Shown piece after piece: positions 63,788 through 64,000 of a stretch of 64,000 nucleotides of DNA. The DNA is taken from assembly GCA_003218395.1 (NCBI GenBank), contig QHNJ01000006.1:20543-84542 (forward strand), read 5' to 3'. Position 1 is the first letter of the stretch; each line of letters starts with the position of its first letter. The notes beneath the pieces are model-generated. The model was not told where the DNA came from. It saw only the letters and a program-made list of their open reading frames with translations, and ran no database searches. Source of the DNA: Verrucomicrobiota bacterium. GTDB lineage: Bacteria; Verrucomicrobiota; Verrucomicrobiia; Chthoniobacterales; UBA10450. The translations under genes were made by a program, and so were the position numbers.

Positions 63788-64000
63788 CTACCTTTGATTA
63801 TTGATGACCATTTGTGGTGCAGGTTTGTTCGTTTCAAGTCCGCCGCGGGACGGACTCGCTGCGGCGAGCTGTGCGCTCACCTTCTGGATTTGCGATGCCT
63901 GCTCTTTCAGGTTTGCGGTGAGAGCCTGAATTTCCTTCTGCTGTTGCACTACCGTCGCTTCCAACTTTTGCACGTTGCGGTGCTCCTTAAGAAACTCATT
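63788..64000 (-). CDS. C-terminal fragment of a coiled-coil / S74 (endosialidase chaperone)-type surface protein, truncated by window edge
   Basis: Frame open to base 64000: NEFLKEHRNVQKLEATVVQQQKEIQALTANLKEQASQIQKVSAQLAAA. Confidence 0.55.
   Translation of the reverse strand, partial: NEFLKEHRNVQKLEATVVQQQKEIQALTANLKEQASQIQKVSAQLAAASPSRGGLETNKPAPQMVINNQR

Overview
Chromosomal window from a Gram-negative bacterium. Gene content (lpxK, dapL, hpnH/shc, S74-type tail, verrucomicrobial-looking short palindromes) fits a soil Verrucomicrobia/Spartobacteria-like genome, but that taxonomic call is inference. Most of it is housekeeping: rpoB(partial)-rpoC-PduO adenosyltransferase-rpsB-tsf, a LigD ligase, purS/purQ, bioD, tyrS, thrB, lpxK, a LigD polymerase, lolC/E-like permease, AI-2E transporter, hpnH-shc, sod, dapL, tRNA-Met, aas, rsmA, tkt, dnaB, rplI, cfa, sufT and a CysJ-like reductase with a ferredoxin. 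I saw no CRISPR, prophage, transposase, rRNA or clear defence island. The unusual signals are: (1) a family of short palindromic repeats, one lying in frame inside the LigD ligase linker (78 nt = 26 codons) and another copy supplying the stop codon of shc; (2) several decaying genes (M28 peptidase with three lesions, a methyltransferase with a nonsense codon, a frameshifted M3 peptidase, a plsC with an internal deletion fused to a hydrolase); (3) an RsmA-Nudix fusion ORF; (4) LigD split into two loci; (5) three tandem cupins followed by a YpsA/SLOG-like protein. I did not find a convincing complete novel system.
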